From contig NZ_RZHF01000008.1 in NCBI RefSeq assembly GCF_003990185.1, positions 1 to 64,000 of the forward strand: a stretch of 64,000 bases of DNA. The letters run 5' to 3'. Every line of letters begins with the position of its first letter. Position 1 is the stretch's first letter. Below are positions 27,147 through 35,185 of the stretch, piece by piece. The translations under genes were made by a program, and so were the position numbers. Under the pieces are notes generated by a model. It had not been told where the DNA came from, did no database searches, and saw only the letters and a program-made list of their open reading frames with translations. This stretch comes from Vreelandella nanhaiensis. GTDB taxonomy: Bacteria > Pseudomonadota > Gammaproteobacteria > Pseudomonadales > Halomonadaceae.

Positions 27147-28190
27147 GTGAGTGAATGGATGGCTGAAATGGGAACGTTCCTGGTGCAAACCACCATTATC
27201 ATGGTGCTATTGGGGCTTGTAGTACTTCTTGTCCTGCGCAGCAAAGGAGCGCACGACAGTGATCTAAAGCTGCATATAGAGCCATTACATGAGCAGCGCC
27301 TTTCTCGCAAGCGCCGCTTGCGCTTGGCCGCCACTGATTCAGGCGCCCGAAAAAAGCTGGTCAAAGCATTTCGCAACGAAGATAAGAAACGTCAAAAGGC
27401 TGCCAAACATTCAGACGGGGCCTCTTTAAAACCAAAAGTGTGGGTACTGGACTTTCAGGGCGACTTGAAGGCTTCCCAAACCGAGCGTTTTGGCCAGGAG
27501 GTGTCAGCAATTATCGATATCGCCGAACCCGCCGATGAAGTAGTGGTACGCCTGGAATCAGCAGGGGGGCTGGTACATGCTTACGGGCTTGCTTCTGCAC
27601 AGCTTGATCGTCTTCAGAAAGCTGGGCTTACCACAACGGTATGCATCGATAAGGTGGCGGCTAGCGGCGGTTACATGATGGCCTGTACAGCTCAACATAT
27701 TAAGGCCGCCCCGTTTGCTGTGATTGGCTCTATTGGGGTGGTGGCGCAGATTCCTAATGTCCACCGGCTGCTCAAGCGGCATGATATCGATGTTGAGTTG
27801 CTTACTGCGGGTAAATACAAGCGCACACTCACTATGTTGGGAGAAAATACCGAAGAAGGCCGGGCGAAGTTCCTGGAAGACTTGGAAAATACCCATCATC
27901 TGTTCAAGGACTATGTCAGCGAACATCGCCCCGAGATGGATATCGAGACGCTGGCTACCGGGGAAATATGGTACGGCAGTGAGGCGCTCACCAACCGGTT
28001 GATCGACAGTTTGGGTACCAGCGAGGCCTATCTGGTAGAGCGTATGGCAGATGCCAATGTGTATAGCGTTAAGCTTGAACCACCCAAAACCATTAGCCGT
28101 CGGTTTGGGATGGCGGTTTCAGCAGGTATCGAAAATGCCACGCTGAAAGTCTTGGGCATGCTTGACGCTTCGGGCTGGCAGCGGCGCTAA
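27147..28190 (+). CDS. sohB: Inner-membrane peptidase SohB
   Basis: A 347-residue S49-family serine protease. One N-terminal membrane helix (TTIIMVLLGLVVLLVL) and a basic linker precede the protease domain. The nucleophile serine is in DKVAASGGYMMACTA and the general-base lysine in GKYKRTLTMLGENTEEGRAK, as in SppA/SohB proteins. I start at GTG 27147, seven bases after AGGAG; GTG 27141 is too close to that site. Confidence 0.94.
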   Translation: MSEWMAEMGTFLVQTTIIMVLLGLVVLLVLRSKGAHDSDLKLHIEPLHEQRLSRKRRLRLAATDSGARKKLVKAFRNEDKKRQKAAKHSDGASLKPKVWVLDFQGDLKASQTERFGQEVSAIIDIAEPADEVVVRLESAGGLVHAYGLASAQLDRLQKAGLTTTVCIDKVAASGGYMMACTAQHIKAAPFAVIGSIGVVAQIPNVHRLLKRHDIDVELLTAGKYKRTLTMLGENTEEGRAKFLEDLENTHHLFKDYVSEHRPEMDIETLATGEIWYGSEALTNRLIDSLGTSEAYLVERMADANVYSVKLEPPKTISRRFGMAVSAGIENATLKVLGMLDASGWQRR

Positions 28191-28212
28191 ATCATGTTTA
28201 TTGATCGCCTGC

Positions 28213-28533
28213 TTATGCCGTGAAGTGGTGTGCCAAGGTGTTTAAAATCGCCTTGGCGCTTTCGCTGTTTAGCGAGTAGTAGATGGTTTGTGACTCGCGA
28301 CGCGTGTTGACCAACTCATCACGTCTTAAAATAGCCAAATGTTGAGAGAGTGCTGATTGGCTCAACGCAAGCTGCTGATTGATTTGTGTAACGGACAGCT
28401 CCTTTTCGGCTAGCAAACACAGTATTTGAAGGCGCTTTTCATTGGCCAGCGCTTTTAAGAGGTTGGTCCCGGCTTCCAGGGCTTGGCCGTTATTCTCAAG
28501 CAGGCGTGCAGCAGCGTTTGAGGACGCAGACAT
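28213..28533 (-). CDS. ArsR-family winged-helix regulator
   Basis: A 106-residue DNA-binding protein with the ArsR fold: LLKALANEKRLQILCLLAEK, recognition helix LALSQSALSQHLAILRRDEL, then wing VNTRRESQTIYYSLN. The metal-binding CxC motif of arsenic sensors is absent, so it probably senses something else (the SmtB/BigR or redox types are candidates). Convergent with sohB. A 21-bp tandem repeat 24 bases upstream of its start could be its own operator. Confidence 0.92.
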   Translation of the reverse strand: MSASSNAAARLLENNGQALEAGTNLLKALANEKRLQILCLLAEKELSVTQINQQLALSQSALSQHLAILRRDELVNTRRESQTIYYSLNSESAKAILNTLAHHFTA

Positions 28534-28556
28534 GATAATCTCCTAGCCTACACTGT

Positions 28557-28598
28557 ACAGGTGGTTGTTATTTCAGCACAGGTAGTTGTAATTGCAGC
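28557..28598. repeat. Two tandem 21-bp repeats upstream of the arsR-type gene
   Basis: 28557-28577 and 28578-28598 both start ACAGGT and end CAGC, with only three differences in 21 positions. The placement suggests regulatory binding sites for the adjacent ArsR-type protein. Confidence 0.75.
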
Positions 28599-28883
28599 AT
28601 TTTTAGGTGTCGTTTTTTATAAATTATTAGGACATTGTCGTGGCATTAAGATTATTAAATCAATAATCAGTAATTTAGCGAATTTTGTCCAAGTATTTGT
28701 TTAACGATTAATCAATGATAGTGAGCAATTTTGTTAATAATAAAGCGCAATAAAGGCGTTTTTAGTCTCTTTCTAACTTTTTTGGCAAATTTTTAGACAA
28801 TAGTATGAGAGTCAACCCGGCGTATCCTTTATAGAGTGTTAACTATACGCGTTGTTGCGTCTAACAATAAATAAAGGGTCGCC
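28599..28883. promoter_or_regulatory. AT-rich control region before prpE-like gene
   Basis: About 285 bp, clearly richer in A and T than the surrounding genes, without an open frame of note. It must carry the promoter for the acyl-CoA synthetase gene. I could not fix a convincing -35/-10 or sigma-54 pair; TTTTGGCAAA near 28785 lacks a matching -12 element. Confidence 0.4.
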
Positions 28884-30797
28884 ATGAGCCGCTATCATGA
28901 AGCTTTCCGACAAGCAGATGAGCATCCCGAGCTTTTCTGGGCCGAGCAGGTTAGGCGCTTGCCCTGGTATACACCACCTACCCAAATCCTCACTTATGAT
29001 GATCAGCAGCATGCACGTTGGTTTAGCGATGGTGAAATCAATATCTGCTACGCCGCGCTGGATTACCATGTTGAACAGGGCAGAGCTGACCAGCCGGCGA
29101 TTTATTGGGACTCACCAGTTACCCATGCCAAACGTACGCTGACCTATCGCCAATTGCGTGATCAAGTGGCCCATTTCGCCGGAGCGCTTGCCATAATGGG
29201 CGTGAAGAAGGGGGATCGTGTGGTGATTTATATGCCCATGATTCCGGAGGCACTGGTGGCCATGTACGCCTGCGCGCGCTTGGGGGCCATTCACTCCGTG
29301 GTGTTCGGTGGCTTTGCGCCTCATGAGCTCGCGATGCGAATTGATGATGCTGAACCCAAAGTAGTGGTGACGGCTTCCTGCGGCATTGAGGTTGAAAACG
29401 TTATTCCTTATAAGCCGATTGTGGATCAAGCGCTGGCACTGAGCACTCACCAGCCCCAGGCTTGCGTGGTTTATCAACGTAGCATTCATCCGGCAACGCT
29501 TGCAGAGGGCGATTACGATTGGGACGCAGTAATTGCCAGCGCTCCGTTTGCTGAGTGCGTACCCGTTAAAAGTACAGACCCTCTGTATATTTTGTACACG
29601 TCAGGCACCACAGGCAAGCCCAAGGGGGTGGTGCGGGATACGGGGGGGTACGCTGTGGCGCTTGCCTACTCCATGGAGGCCATTTACGCCGTGGCGCCTG
29701 GCGAGGTATTTTTTACTGCATCAGATGTTGGCTGGGTAGTGGGTCACTCCTACATCGTTTATGCGCCGCTACTGCGCGGTTGCACGAGCGTCATGTATGA
29801 GGGTAAGCCGGTCAATACGCCAGATGCTGGAAGTTTCTGGCGCCTGATCGAAGAGTACAAGGTGAAAAGCTTCTTCACCGCCCCAACGGCGTTTCGCGCC
29901 ATCAAGAAAGCCGATCCAGCTGCAGAATTATTAGCTAAGTACGATATCAGTAGTTTGAGATATCTGTATGTGGCCGGTGAACGGCTTGATCCGCCGACCT
30001 TTCATTGGCTGGATGATTTGCTCGACGTGCCGGTTATCGACCATTGGTGGCAGACTGAAACCGGCTGGCCAATTGCCGCTAACCAGCCAGGCCTGGAAGA
30101 CATGCCTATCAAAGCGGGGTCCGCTACGTTTCCTGTTCCTGGATTTAACGTTCAGGTTCTGGGCCGTGACGGGGAGCAGGCCGCCCCTATGGAGCAGGGC
30201 AGCGTGGTTATCAAGCAGCCTATGCCGCCTGGCTGTTTAATCGGCATCTGGCGGGATCCGCAACGCTTCCATAGTGCCTACATGGCGGCATTTCCGGGCT
30301 ACTATCTCACCGGGGATGGCGGTTATTTCGACGAATCGGGCTACCTGTTTATCATGGGGCGCACTGACGATGTGATCAATGTAGCAGGCCACCGTCTATC
30401 GACCGGCGAGATGGAAGAAGTGGTAGGCGCTCACCCAGCCGTTGCCGAATGCGCGGTTATCGGTATACATGATATGCTCAAAGGACAGGTTCCCATTGGT
30501 CTGGTAATCCCGAAAGATGGGTTCGATGGTGATGAAGTGACCCTTGAAAACGAGCTCATCGCCCGTGTGCGTGACACTATCGGCCCGATTGCCTGCTTTA
30601 AGCAGGTACTGGTGGTTAATCGCCTGCCCAAGACCCGCTCGGGTAAAATACTACGCAAACTGCTGCGTAATATAGCGGATGGAAAGGCATTTGGTATTCC
30701 TTCCACTATTGATGATCCTACCAGTCTCAACGATGTACATACCGCCATGTGCGAACGCGCCGTCGGTTCTGCCGATAAAGCCGCGCCGCTTGGTTGA
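28884..30797 (+). CDS. prpE: Propionyl-CoA synthetase (acetyl-CoA synthetase family)
   Basis: A 637-residue AMP-forming acyl-CoA synthetase. Adenylation motifs: LYILYTSGTTGKPKGVVRDTGG, DHWWQTETGWPIAAN and YLTGDGGYFDESGYLFIMGRTDDVINVAGHR; the C-terminal acetylation-site motif PKTRSGKILRKLLR holds the regulatory lysine. The PrpE-like reading VVFGGFAPHELAMRIDDAEPK favours propionate over acetate. Together with the PatZ-type acetyltransferase at 57637 and the deacetylase-like protein next to it, this enzyme is a plausible target of lysine acetylation (inference). No other prp genes lie nearby. Confidence 0.92.
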   Translation: MSRYHEAFRQADEHPELFWAEQVRRLPWYTPPTQILTYDDQQHARWFSDGEINICYAALDYHVEQGRADQPAIYWDSPVTHAKRTLTYRQLRDQVAHFAGALAIMGVKKGDRVVIYMPMIPEALVAMYACARLGAIHSVVFGGFAPHELAMRIDDAEPKVVVTASCGIEVENVIPYKPIVDQALALSTHQPQACVVYQRSIHPATLAEGDYDWDAVIASAPFAECVPVKSTDPLYILYTSGTTGKPKGVVRDTGGYAVALAYSMEAIYAVAPGEVFFTASDVGWVVGHSYIVYAPLLRGCTSVMYEGKPVNTPDAGSFWRLIEEYKVKSFFTAPTAFRAIKKADPAAELLAKYDISSLRYLYVAGERLDPPTFHWLDDLLDVPVIDHWWQTETGWPIAANQPGLEDMPIKAGSATFPVPGFNVQVLGRDGEQAAPMEQGSVVIKQPMPPGCLIGIWRDPQRFHSAYMAAFPGYYLTGDGGYFDESGYLFIMGRTDDVINVAGHRLSTGEMEEVVGAHPAVAECAVIGIHDMLKGQVPIGLVIPKDGFDGDEVTLENELIARVRDTIGPIACFKQVLVVNRLPKTRSGKILRKLLRNIADGKAFGIPSTIDDPTSLNDVHTAMCERAVGSADKAAPLG

Positions 30798-30826
30798 TTC
30801 CTTAATGCAGTAAGTTGTCAGGCGGC

Positions 30827-30854
30827 TTCAATTGCGGTTAAGAAAGCGTATAAT
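30827..30854 (+). promoter_or_regulatory. Probable promoter of the queuosine-precursor transporter gene
   Basis: TTCAAT (30827-30832), a 16-base spacer and a perfect -10 TATAAT (30849-30854). A transcript would begin near 30861 and contain the whole riboswitch. Confidence 0.5.
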
Positions 30855-30884
30855 GCGCGGCCAACAGCGCTATACGCTTTCTTA
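30839..30884. repeat. 14-bp perfect inverted repeat overlapping the -10 box
   Basis: TAAGAAAGCGTATA (30839-30852) and its exact complement (30871-30884) enclose an 18-base spacer that has inner GCGC/GCGC arms. The left arm covers the -10 hexamer, so as DNA it could be a repressor site; as RNA it could form only in read-through transcripts from prpE, where it may act as terminator, although no T tract follows. Confidence 0.8.
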
Positions 30885-30885
30885 C

Positions 30886-30921
30886 GAGGGTTCCCTAACC
30901 CCTCTTGGCTTGTAAAAAAGG
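30886..30921 (+). promoter_or_regulatory. preQ1-I riboswitch, translational type
   Basis: The aptamer starts with GAGGG, has a 6-base loop UUCCCU, then AA and the C (30899) expected to pair with preQ1, then CCCUC closing stem P1 (30886-30890 with 30900-30904). An A-rich tail (AAAAAAGG, 30914-30921) can form the pseudoknot with the C-rich loop. The final AAGG is also the Shine-Dalgarno site of the next gene, nine bases before its ATG, as in the translational Thermoanaerobacter-type switch. The downstream gene encodes a preQ0/preQ1 transporter, which fits well. No folding program was run. Confidence 0.8.
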
Positions 30922-30930
30922 TCTTCCTAC

Positions 30931-31599
30931 ATGTTTGCATTAAGCGATACCCAGTACCGCCGCTGCCTGATGGTAATGGTGGCGTTCCATATCGGCATTA
31001 TTGCCGCCAGTAACTACCTTGTTCAGCTACCGTTTACACTTTTCGGGTTTCATACCACCTGGGGAGCGTTCAGTTTCCCGTTTATCTTTCTGGCGACCGA
31101 CCTGACGGTCCGGCTTTTCGGTAAAGGGCCTGCGCGGGCGATTATCTTGCGCGTCATGCTGCCCGCCTTGATTGTCTCTTACGTGGTATCCGTTGTATTT
31201 CCCCGGGGCAGCTTTGCGGGGGTAGAGGCGCTTGGCGAATGGAACCTGTTTGTCGCGCGTATTGCGCTGGCAAGCTTCCTGGCCTATGTCATCGGCCAGT
31301 TGCTGGATGTACAGGTTTTTGATCGGCTGCGCCGGCTCGCCTGGTGGATAGCGCCGGTGTGCTCAACCGTGCTGGGCAACTTAGCTGACACCTATGCGTT
31401 CTTCGCAACCGCCTTTTACAATAGCCCCGACCCGTTTATGGCGGCTCACTGGATGGAGATTGCTGCGGTTGATTATGCGATAAAGCTCGCCATTAGCCTG
31501 CTGTTCTTTCTACCCTTGTATGGTTTGCTGCTGGCTTGGTTGTCTCGTCGCTTGATGGTCTGGACCGGCCACGCCGATCTTGCGCCGCGTACTGCTTAA
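30931..31599 (+). CDS. yhhQ: Queuosine precursor transporter (YhhQ/VUT family)
   Basis: A 222-residue inner-membrane protein with six to seven helices. The family pattern is clear in NYLVQLPFTLFG, TTWGAFSFPFIFLATDLTVR, RIALASFLAYVIGQLLDVQVF and STVLGNLADTYAFFATAF. In E. coli YhhQ imports 7-cyano-7-deazaguanine and preQ1 for tRNA queuosine synthesis. The ribosome binding site is embedded in the riboswitch immediately upstream, so expression should fall when preQ1 is plentiful. Confidence 0.95.
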   Translation: MFALSDTQYRRCLMVMVAFHIGIIAASNYLVQLPFTLFGFHTTWGAFSFPFIFLATDLTVRLFGKGPARAIILRVMLPALIVSYVVSVVFPRGSFAGVEALGEWNLFVARIALASFLAYVIGQLLDVQVFDRLRRLAWWIAPVCSTVLGNLADTYAFFATAFYNSPDPFMAAHWMEIAAVDYAIKLAISLLFFLPLYGLLLAWLSRRLMVWTGHADLAPRTA

Positions 31600-31651
31600 C
31601 GCCACGGCACGCCACTTGAATCGTTTGGTTTGAACCGTTTAGGGAATTGAT

Positions 31652-32458
31652 ATGACTGACGCTGCCACCGTAGACCTGCATTTTCTGGATATGGCCAGTG
31701 AGGCGGATAAGGACACCACGCCGCTGGTGGTAATCCATGGCTTGATGGGGAGTGCAGACAACTGGCGCTCCCACTTGAAGGTCTGGCAGCGCTCACGGCG
31801 GGTTATTGCCGTCGATTTACGTAATCATGGCCGCTCACCGCATAGTGAAGACATGCGCTACGCCACCATGAGTAAGGATGTGCTGGCCCTGATGGATAAG
31901 CTTTCTATTACCCAGGCGCACGTGCTGGGGCACTCTATGGGCGGCAAGGTAGCTATTAGTCTTGCAAGGCTGGCGCCTGAGCGCGTGGTTTCACTGCTGG
32001 TAGGTGATATTGCCCCGGTGGCCTATCAACATGGGCATGATGACGTCTTTGCAGCTCTTAAACGGGCGAGGGAAGGCCAGCCGAAAAATCGCCGCGAAGC
32101 CGATGATCTGTTGGCTGAACATGTGGATTCCCGAGCAACGCGACTGTTTTTAGCCACTAACCTGGTGCGTAACGACGATAACGTATTAGGACTTCGAGTG
32201 GGGCTGGATGAGATACAGCGCGGCTACAGCGATATTATTGGTCTGCCCGCGGGTAATGCGCCGTTTGATGGTCCCACGCTGGTTCTTCGCGGGGCAGAAT
32301 CTCACTATGTGACAGACGATATGCTGCCTGCTTTGCGCGATATTCTGCCCAAGGCGCGTATCGTGACGCTCAAACAAGCGGGTCACTGGCTGCATGCTGA
32401 ACAGCCTGACGCTTTCCAGCAGGCGGTTGATGCCTTTATCCAACATTACGATCGTTGA
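31652..32458 (+). CDS. Alpha/beta hydrolase (YbfF-like esterase)
   Basis: A 268-residue alpha/beta-hydrolase. Oxyanion segment VIHGLMGSADNW, nucleophile elbow LGHSMGGKVA and the C-terminal catalytic histidine in KQAGHWLHAEQP are present, with DLRNHGRSPHS typical of the YbfF/ABHD11 branch that hydrolyses short acyl esters. AGGGA lies before the ATG. Convergent with the exonuclease fusion gene; it may be co-transcribed with yhhQ (52-base gap), without an obvious functional link. Confidence 0.92.
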   Translation: MTDAATVDLHFLDMASEADKDTTPLVVIHGLMGSADNWRSHLKVWQRSRRVIAVDLRNHGRSPHSEDMRYATMSKDVLALMDKLSITQAHVLGHSMGGKVAISLARLAPERVVSLLVGDIAPVAYQHGHDDVFAALKRAREGQPKNRREADDLLAEHVDSRATRLFLATNLVRNDDNVLGLRVGLDEIQRGYSDIIGLPAGNAPFDGPTLVLRGAESHYVTDDMLPALRDILPKARIVTLKQAGHWLHAEQPDAFQQAVDAFIQHYDR

Positions 32459-32475
32459 GAGCGCCTTGTTCAGCG

Positions 32476-33864
32476 CTATAGTGCTTTTACGCGAAGGCCA
32501 TGCTGCTCAGGGGTACGTAGAAAGCGGTTCAGAATACGGTAGCTGTCCACATCAAACGCCGGAAGGGTAGCCTGGGTAAGGAGTTGAGCTTTTTTAAGCG
32601 TATCGGCACTGCCCAAGTAGCACCAGTGATCAACCACATGCCAGGTGCGCTTCCCGCTAGCCGATGGGCCTTCTTGGATAATAATTCGCCCCGGCCAAGG
32701 CCACGCCTTGATTTGCAACTGGGCTAGCGCCTCCTGAGCACGCTGAGTGTGCGCAGGCAGGGTTTCCTTACCCTGGCAGGCGCCTAGACATTTCCCCAGT
32801 TGACTGGCGAAGCAACGCCCTTTGCCCTTGGTAAGCCCTAACACCTGGGGACAGAGCTTATTCTCTTCGGCGATAGTGCGTAGCGTATCTTTGGCATCCT
32901 TGGCGCTTCGGAAAAGCCCGTAAAGAGCCCCATCATAAGGCTTGGTAAGCACATCACCACTGATCAGTGCTGGCTGGCTCGCTTGGCTCGGCCAATACCA
33001 GGTGGTGAGTTTGCGTTGCTTGCGTAACTGGCGGTTCATGATCGGCATCAGTGATTTTACCAGCTGGGCTTCACGCAGTTGGGCGCCCAGATCGCCTGCC
33101 GTTTCTTCCCATTCGATATGATGAATCTGCTGGGCGAGTCGCATCGCCTTATTATCTTGGTAATCGCGCTGGAAATGGCTAAGCACCCGACGGCGTAAGT
33201 TGACGCTTTTGCCGACATACAGCGGCAGCCGGTTATGCCCATAAAAAAAATACACGCCGGGCGATTCGGGTAAATCCGTCAACTGACGGCTATCCAGGTG
33301 AGCAGGTAGCGTACGATGACGCAACTCCTCCGCCAGTGCGTAGCTCCAGACCTCATCGCTATAACGAGCCTGCCACGTCTTCCATAGCGCCCATAACGCA
33401 TTAACATCATCCTCTGCACGGTGGGCGCGAGTTTGTTCGATAGCATGGCGTGCAAGGATCGCTTTTAAATTATGCTGCGGCTCCTGCGGGGCCAATCTAC
33501 GTGATAAGCGCAGCGTACACATAATAGGGGCCCGGTAATCATTGCCCGTTCGCTTGAAAGCGTTACGCAGGAAGCTGTAATCAAAACGTGCATTGTGAGC
33601 GACCAACGTATGACCATCGCCCAGCCATTCACGTAGCGACTCGGCGATGTCTTCAAAGTAGGGGGCATCAGCCAGCATGTCGTCATTAATGCCGGTGAGC
33701 TGGCTGATATTGGCAGGTACGCGAATGCCTGGGTTGATCAAACTGGACCAGCCGTCAACTGGTTGATCATCGATAACTTTTAGCGCCGCAATCTCGGTAA
33801 TGCGGTCCCGCGTGGCGCGGGTACCCGTTGTTTCCAAGTCAATAAAGATGAGCGGGGCTGTCAT
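32476..33864 (-). CDS. DEDDh exonuclease fused to GIY-YIG endonuclease domain
   Basis: 462 residues. Residues about 1-165 form an epsilon-type 3'-5' exonuclease (FIDLETTGTRATRDRITEIA, LVAHNARFDYSFLRNAF, HRAEDDVNALWAL). From about residue 200 a GIY-YIG nuclease domain like that of UvrC/Cho follows (PESPGVYFFYGHNRLPLYVG then KSVNLRRRVLSHF). A C-terminal part has a four-cysteine region including LCPQVLGLTKGKGRCF and GKCLGACQGKE. Similar fusions occur in other bacteria and are suspected repair nucleases. It could incise and trim damaged DNA, but this is inference. Confidence 0.93.
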   Translation of the reverse strand: MTAPLIFIDLETTGTRATRDRITEIAALKVIDDQPVDGWSSLINPGIRVPANISQLTGINDDMLADAPYFEDIAESLREWLGDGHTLVAHNARFDYSFLRNAFKRTGNDYRAPIMCTLRLSRRLAPQEPQHNLKAILARHAIEQTRAHRAEDDVNALWALWKTWQARYSDEVWSYALAEELRHRTLPAHLDSRQLTDLPESPGVYFFYGHNRLPLYVGKSVNLRRRVLSHFQRDYQDNKAMRLAQQIHHIEWEETAGDLGAQLREAQLVKSLMPIMNRQLRKQRKLTTWYWPSQASQPALISGDVLTKPYDGALYGLFRSAKDAKDTLRTIAEENKLCPQVLGLTKGKGRCFASQLGKCLGACQGKETLPAHTQRAQEALAQLQIKAWPWPGRIIIQEGPSASGKRTWHVVDHWCYLGSADTLKKAQLLTQATLPAFDVDSYRILNRFLRTPEQHGLRVKAL

Positions 33865-33903
33865 GACACTCCCTGGTCGAGGGTAAAACTTAAAGGGGTA
33901 AAG

Positions 33904-35034
33904 TCAAAGCGCAAAAGGATCAACGGCCAAGCGTGATACCGGTAATACTTCGTCAATTAGGCCCTCTTGAAGTAGATAAGTTTCAAAGCTGGCATAGCGC
34001 CTGGAGTCCAGTGCTGCGGGCCTAAGTGCCATGCGGCGTAATATGTCCGGCCATGCTGCTGCATTGGTTGGATTATCCAGTATGGGGTTAGTATCGATTA
34101 TCAGCTGCCAGGTTGCCGCAGGGTTTTCCACTATCCAGTCGTTGGCTTCTTCTACCGCGTTTAAAAAGCGCGTCCACGTATCGGTATGCTTTGCCAAGGA
34201 GTTGCTGTTGGCGACAATCACTAGCCCATCATGGCGCGGCACGCCTAAATCGCTATAGCGCACTGTATGTGTCGTAATGCCAAGCGCAGATAACTGATGG
34301 GGAAGAAAATGGTAAAAGCCATCGGCAACGGCATCAATGCTTCCCTCACTCATGGCGCTAGCCGCATTGAAATGAACGCTTTGTGGCACAAGAAAGCCGT
34401 CGGTCTGCCGGACGGAGCGCGGCACCAGCTCGGGTACTAACAGGTTAACTCCTTCGCGGGTCGAGTAACCATAGTGTAGGCCTGCCAAGTGCCTGGTGTT
34501 TTCAGGCTGCGCTTCACCTTTCACGATAACGGCGGTCAGCGGTGTTTCAATGAGAGTGGCGATACGTGTAACAGGCACGCCTTCGTGAGCAAACAGGTGA
34601 AGCAACGGCTGGCGCGTCAAGGCTAGATCCACTTCACCTGCGGTTAAAAGTTTAATCGCCACTGAAGGGTCGGCCGGCGTCTGCAGCTCCATCTCAAGCC
34701 CTTGAGCGGTAAACAGACCGCGTTCTTTAGCCACAATTAGCGACGCATGCTGAGGGCTTAAATACCAATCCAGCATCAAGGAAACTTTTTTTAACGGGGG
34801 TGGCTCAAGCGGTGGTGGTAACGCCAGGGCGGCCGAAGGCACTTCATCAGCCTCTTCACTGTCTGTAGATTGCCGAATCGTTTCAGGAAGCACCACGTCA
34901 CTTTCAAGCGATAATGGGGCTGTAACTGGGGCCTGAATGGCTTCTTCGGCGTAAGCCGATGAATATAAAAACAATATGCAGCATATTGATATGATAAAAC
35001 GTAACTGCCCAACATGCGAAAGGCAACGCAACAT
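33904..35034 (-). CDS. ABC transporter substrate-binding protein, THI5/NMT1-like
   Basis: A 376-residue periplasmic protein with a signal peptide (FIISICCILFLYSSAYA) and a low-complexity, Pro/Glu-rich spacer to about residue 83. The binding fold starts at KVSLMLDWYLSPQHASLIVA and has the THI5-like TAGEVDLALTRQPLL stretch. Such proteins bind thiamine pyrimidine precursors or related heterocycles. No permease or ATPase gene is adjacent, so its partner must lie elsewhere. AGGAG precedes the ATG. Confidence 0.9.
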   Translation of the reverse strand: MLRCLSHVGQLRFIISICCILFLYSSAYAEEAIQAPVTAPLSLESDVVLPETIRQSTDSEEADEVPSAALALPPPLEPPPLKKVSLMLDWYLSPQHASLIVAKERGLFTAQGLEMELQTPADPSVAIKLLTAGEVDLALTRQPLLHLFAHEGVPVTRIATLIETPLTAVIVKGEAQPENTRHLAGLHYGYSTREGVNLLVPELVPRSVRQTDGFLVPQSVHFNAASAMSEGSIDAVADGFYHFLPHQLSALGITTHTVRYSDLGVPRHDGLVIVANSNSLAKHTDTWTRFLNAVEEANDWIVENPAATWQLIIDTNPILDNPTNAAAWPDILRRMALRPAALDSRRYASFETYLLQEGLIDEVLPVSRLAVDPFAL

Positions 35035-35185
35035 AATGACTAACTCCTGATATCGAGAGGGCGGAGTTTAGCCGTGTCAATTGGCCCATGACCAGCCCTT
35101 TGGCAAGCAGGCCTTTAGAGTTAGCGCAGTAAATTCACCGGTAGCGTGTAATAATAGTGCGGCATTGATGTAGAGATGGAGAGAC

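Noticed and set aside
28599..28883. Sigma-54 promoter before prpE-like gene
   Set aside because: A TGGCA element exists but no TTGC at the right distance.
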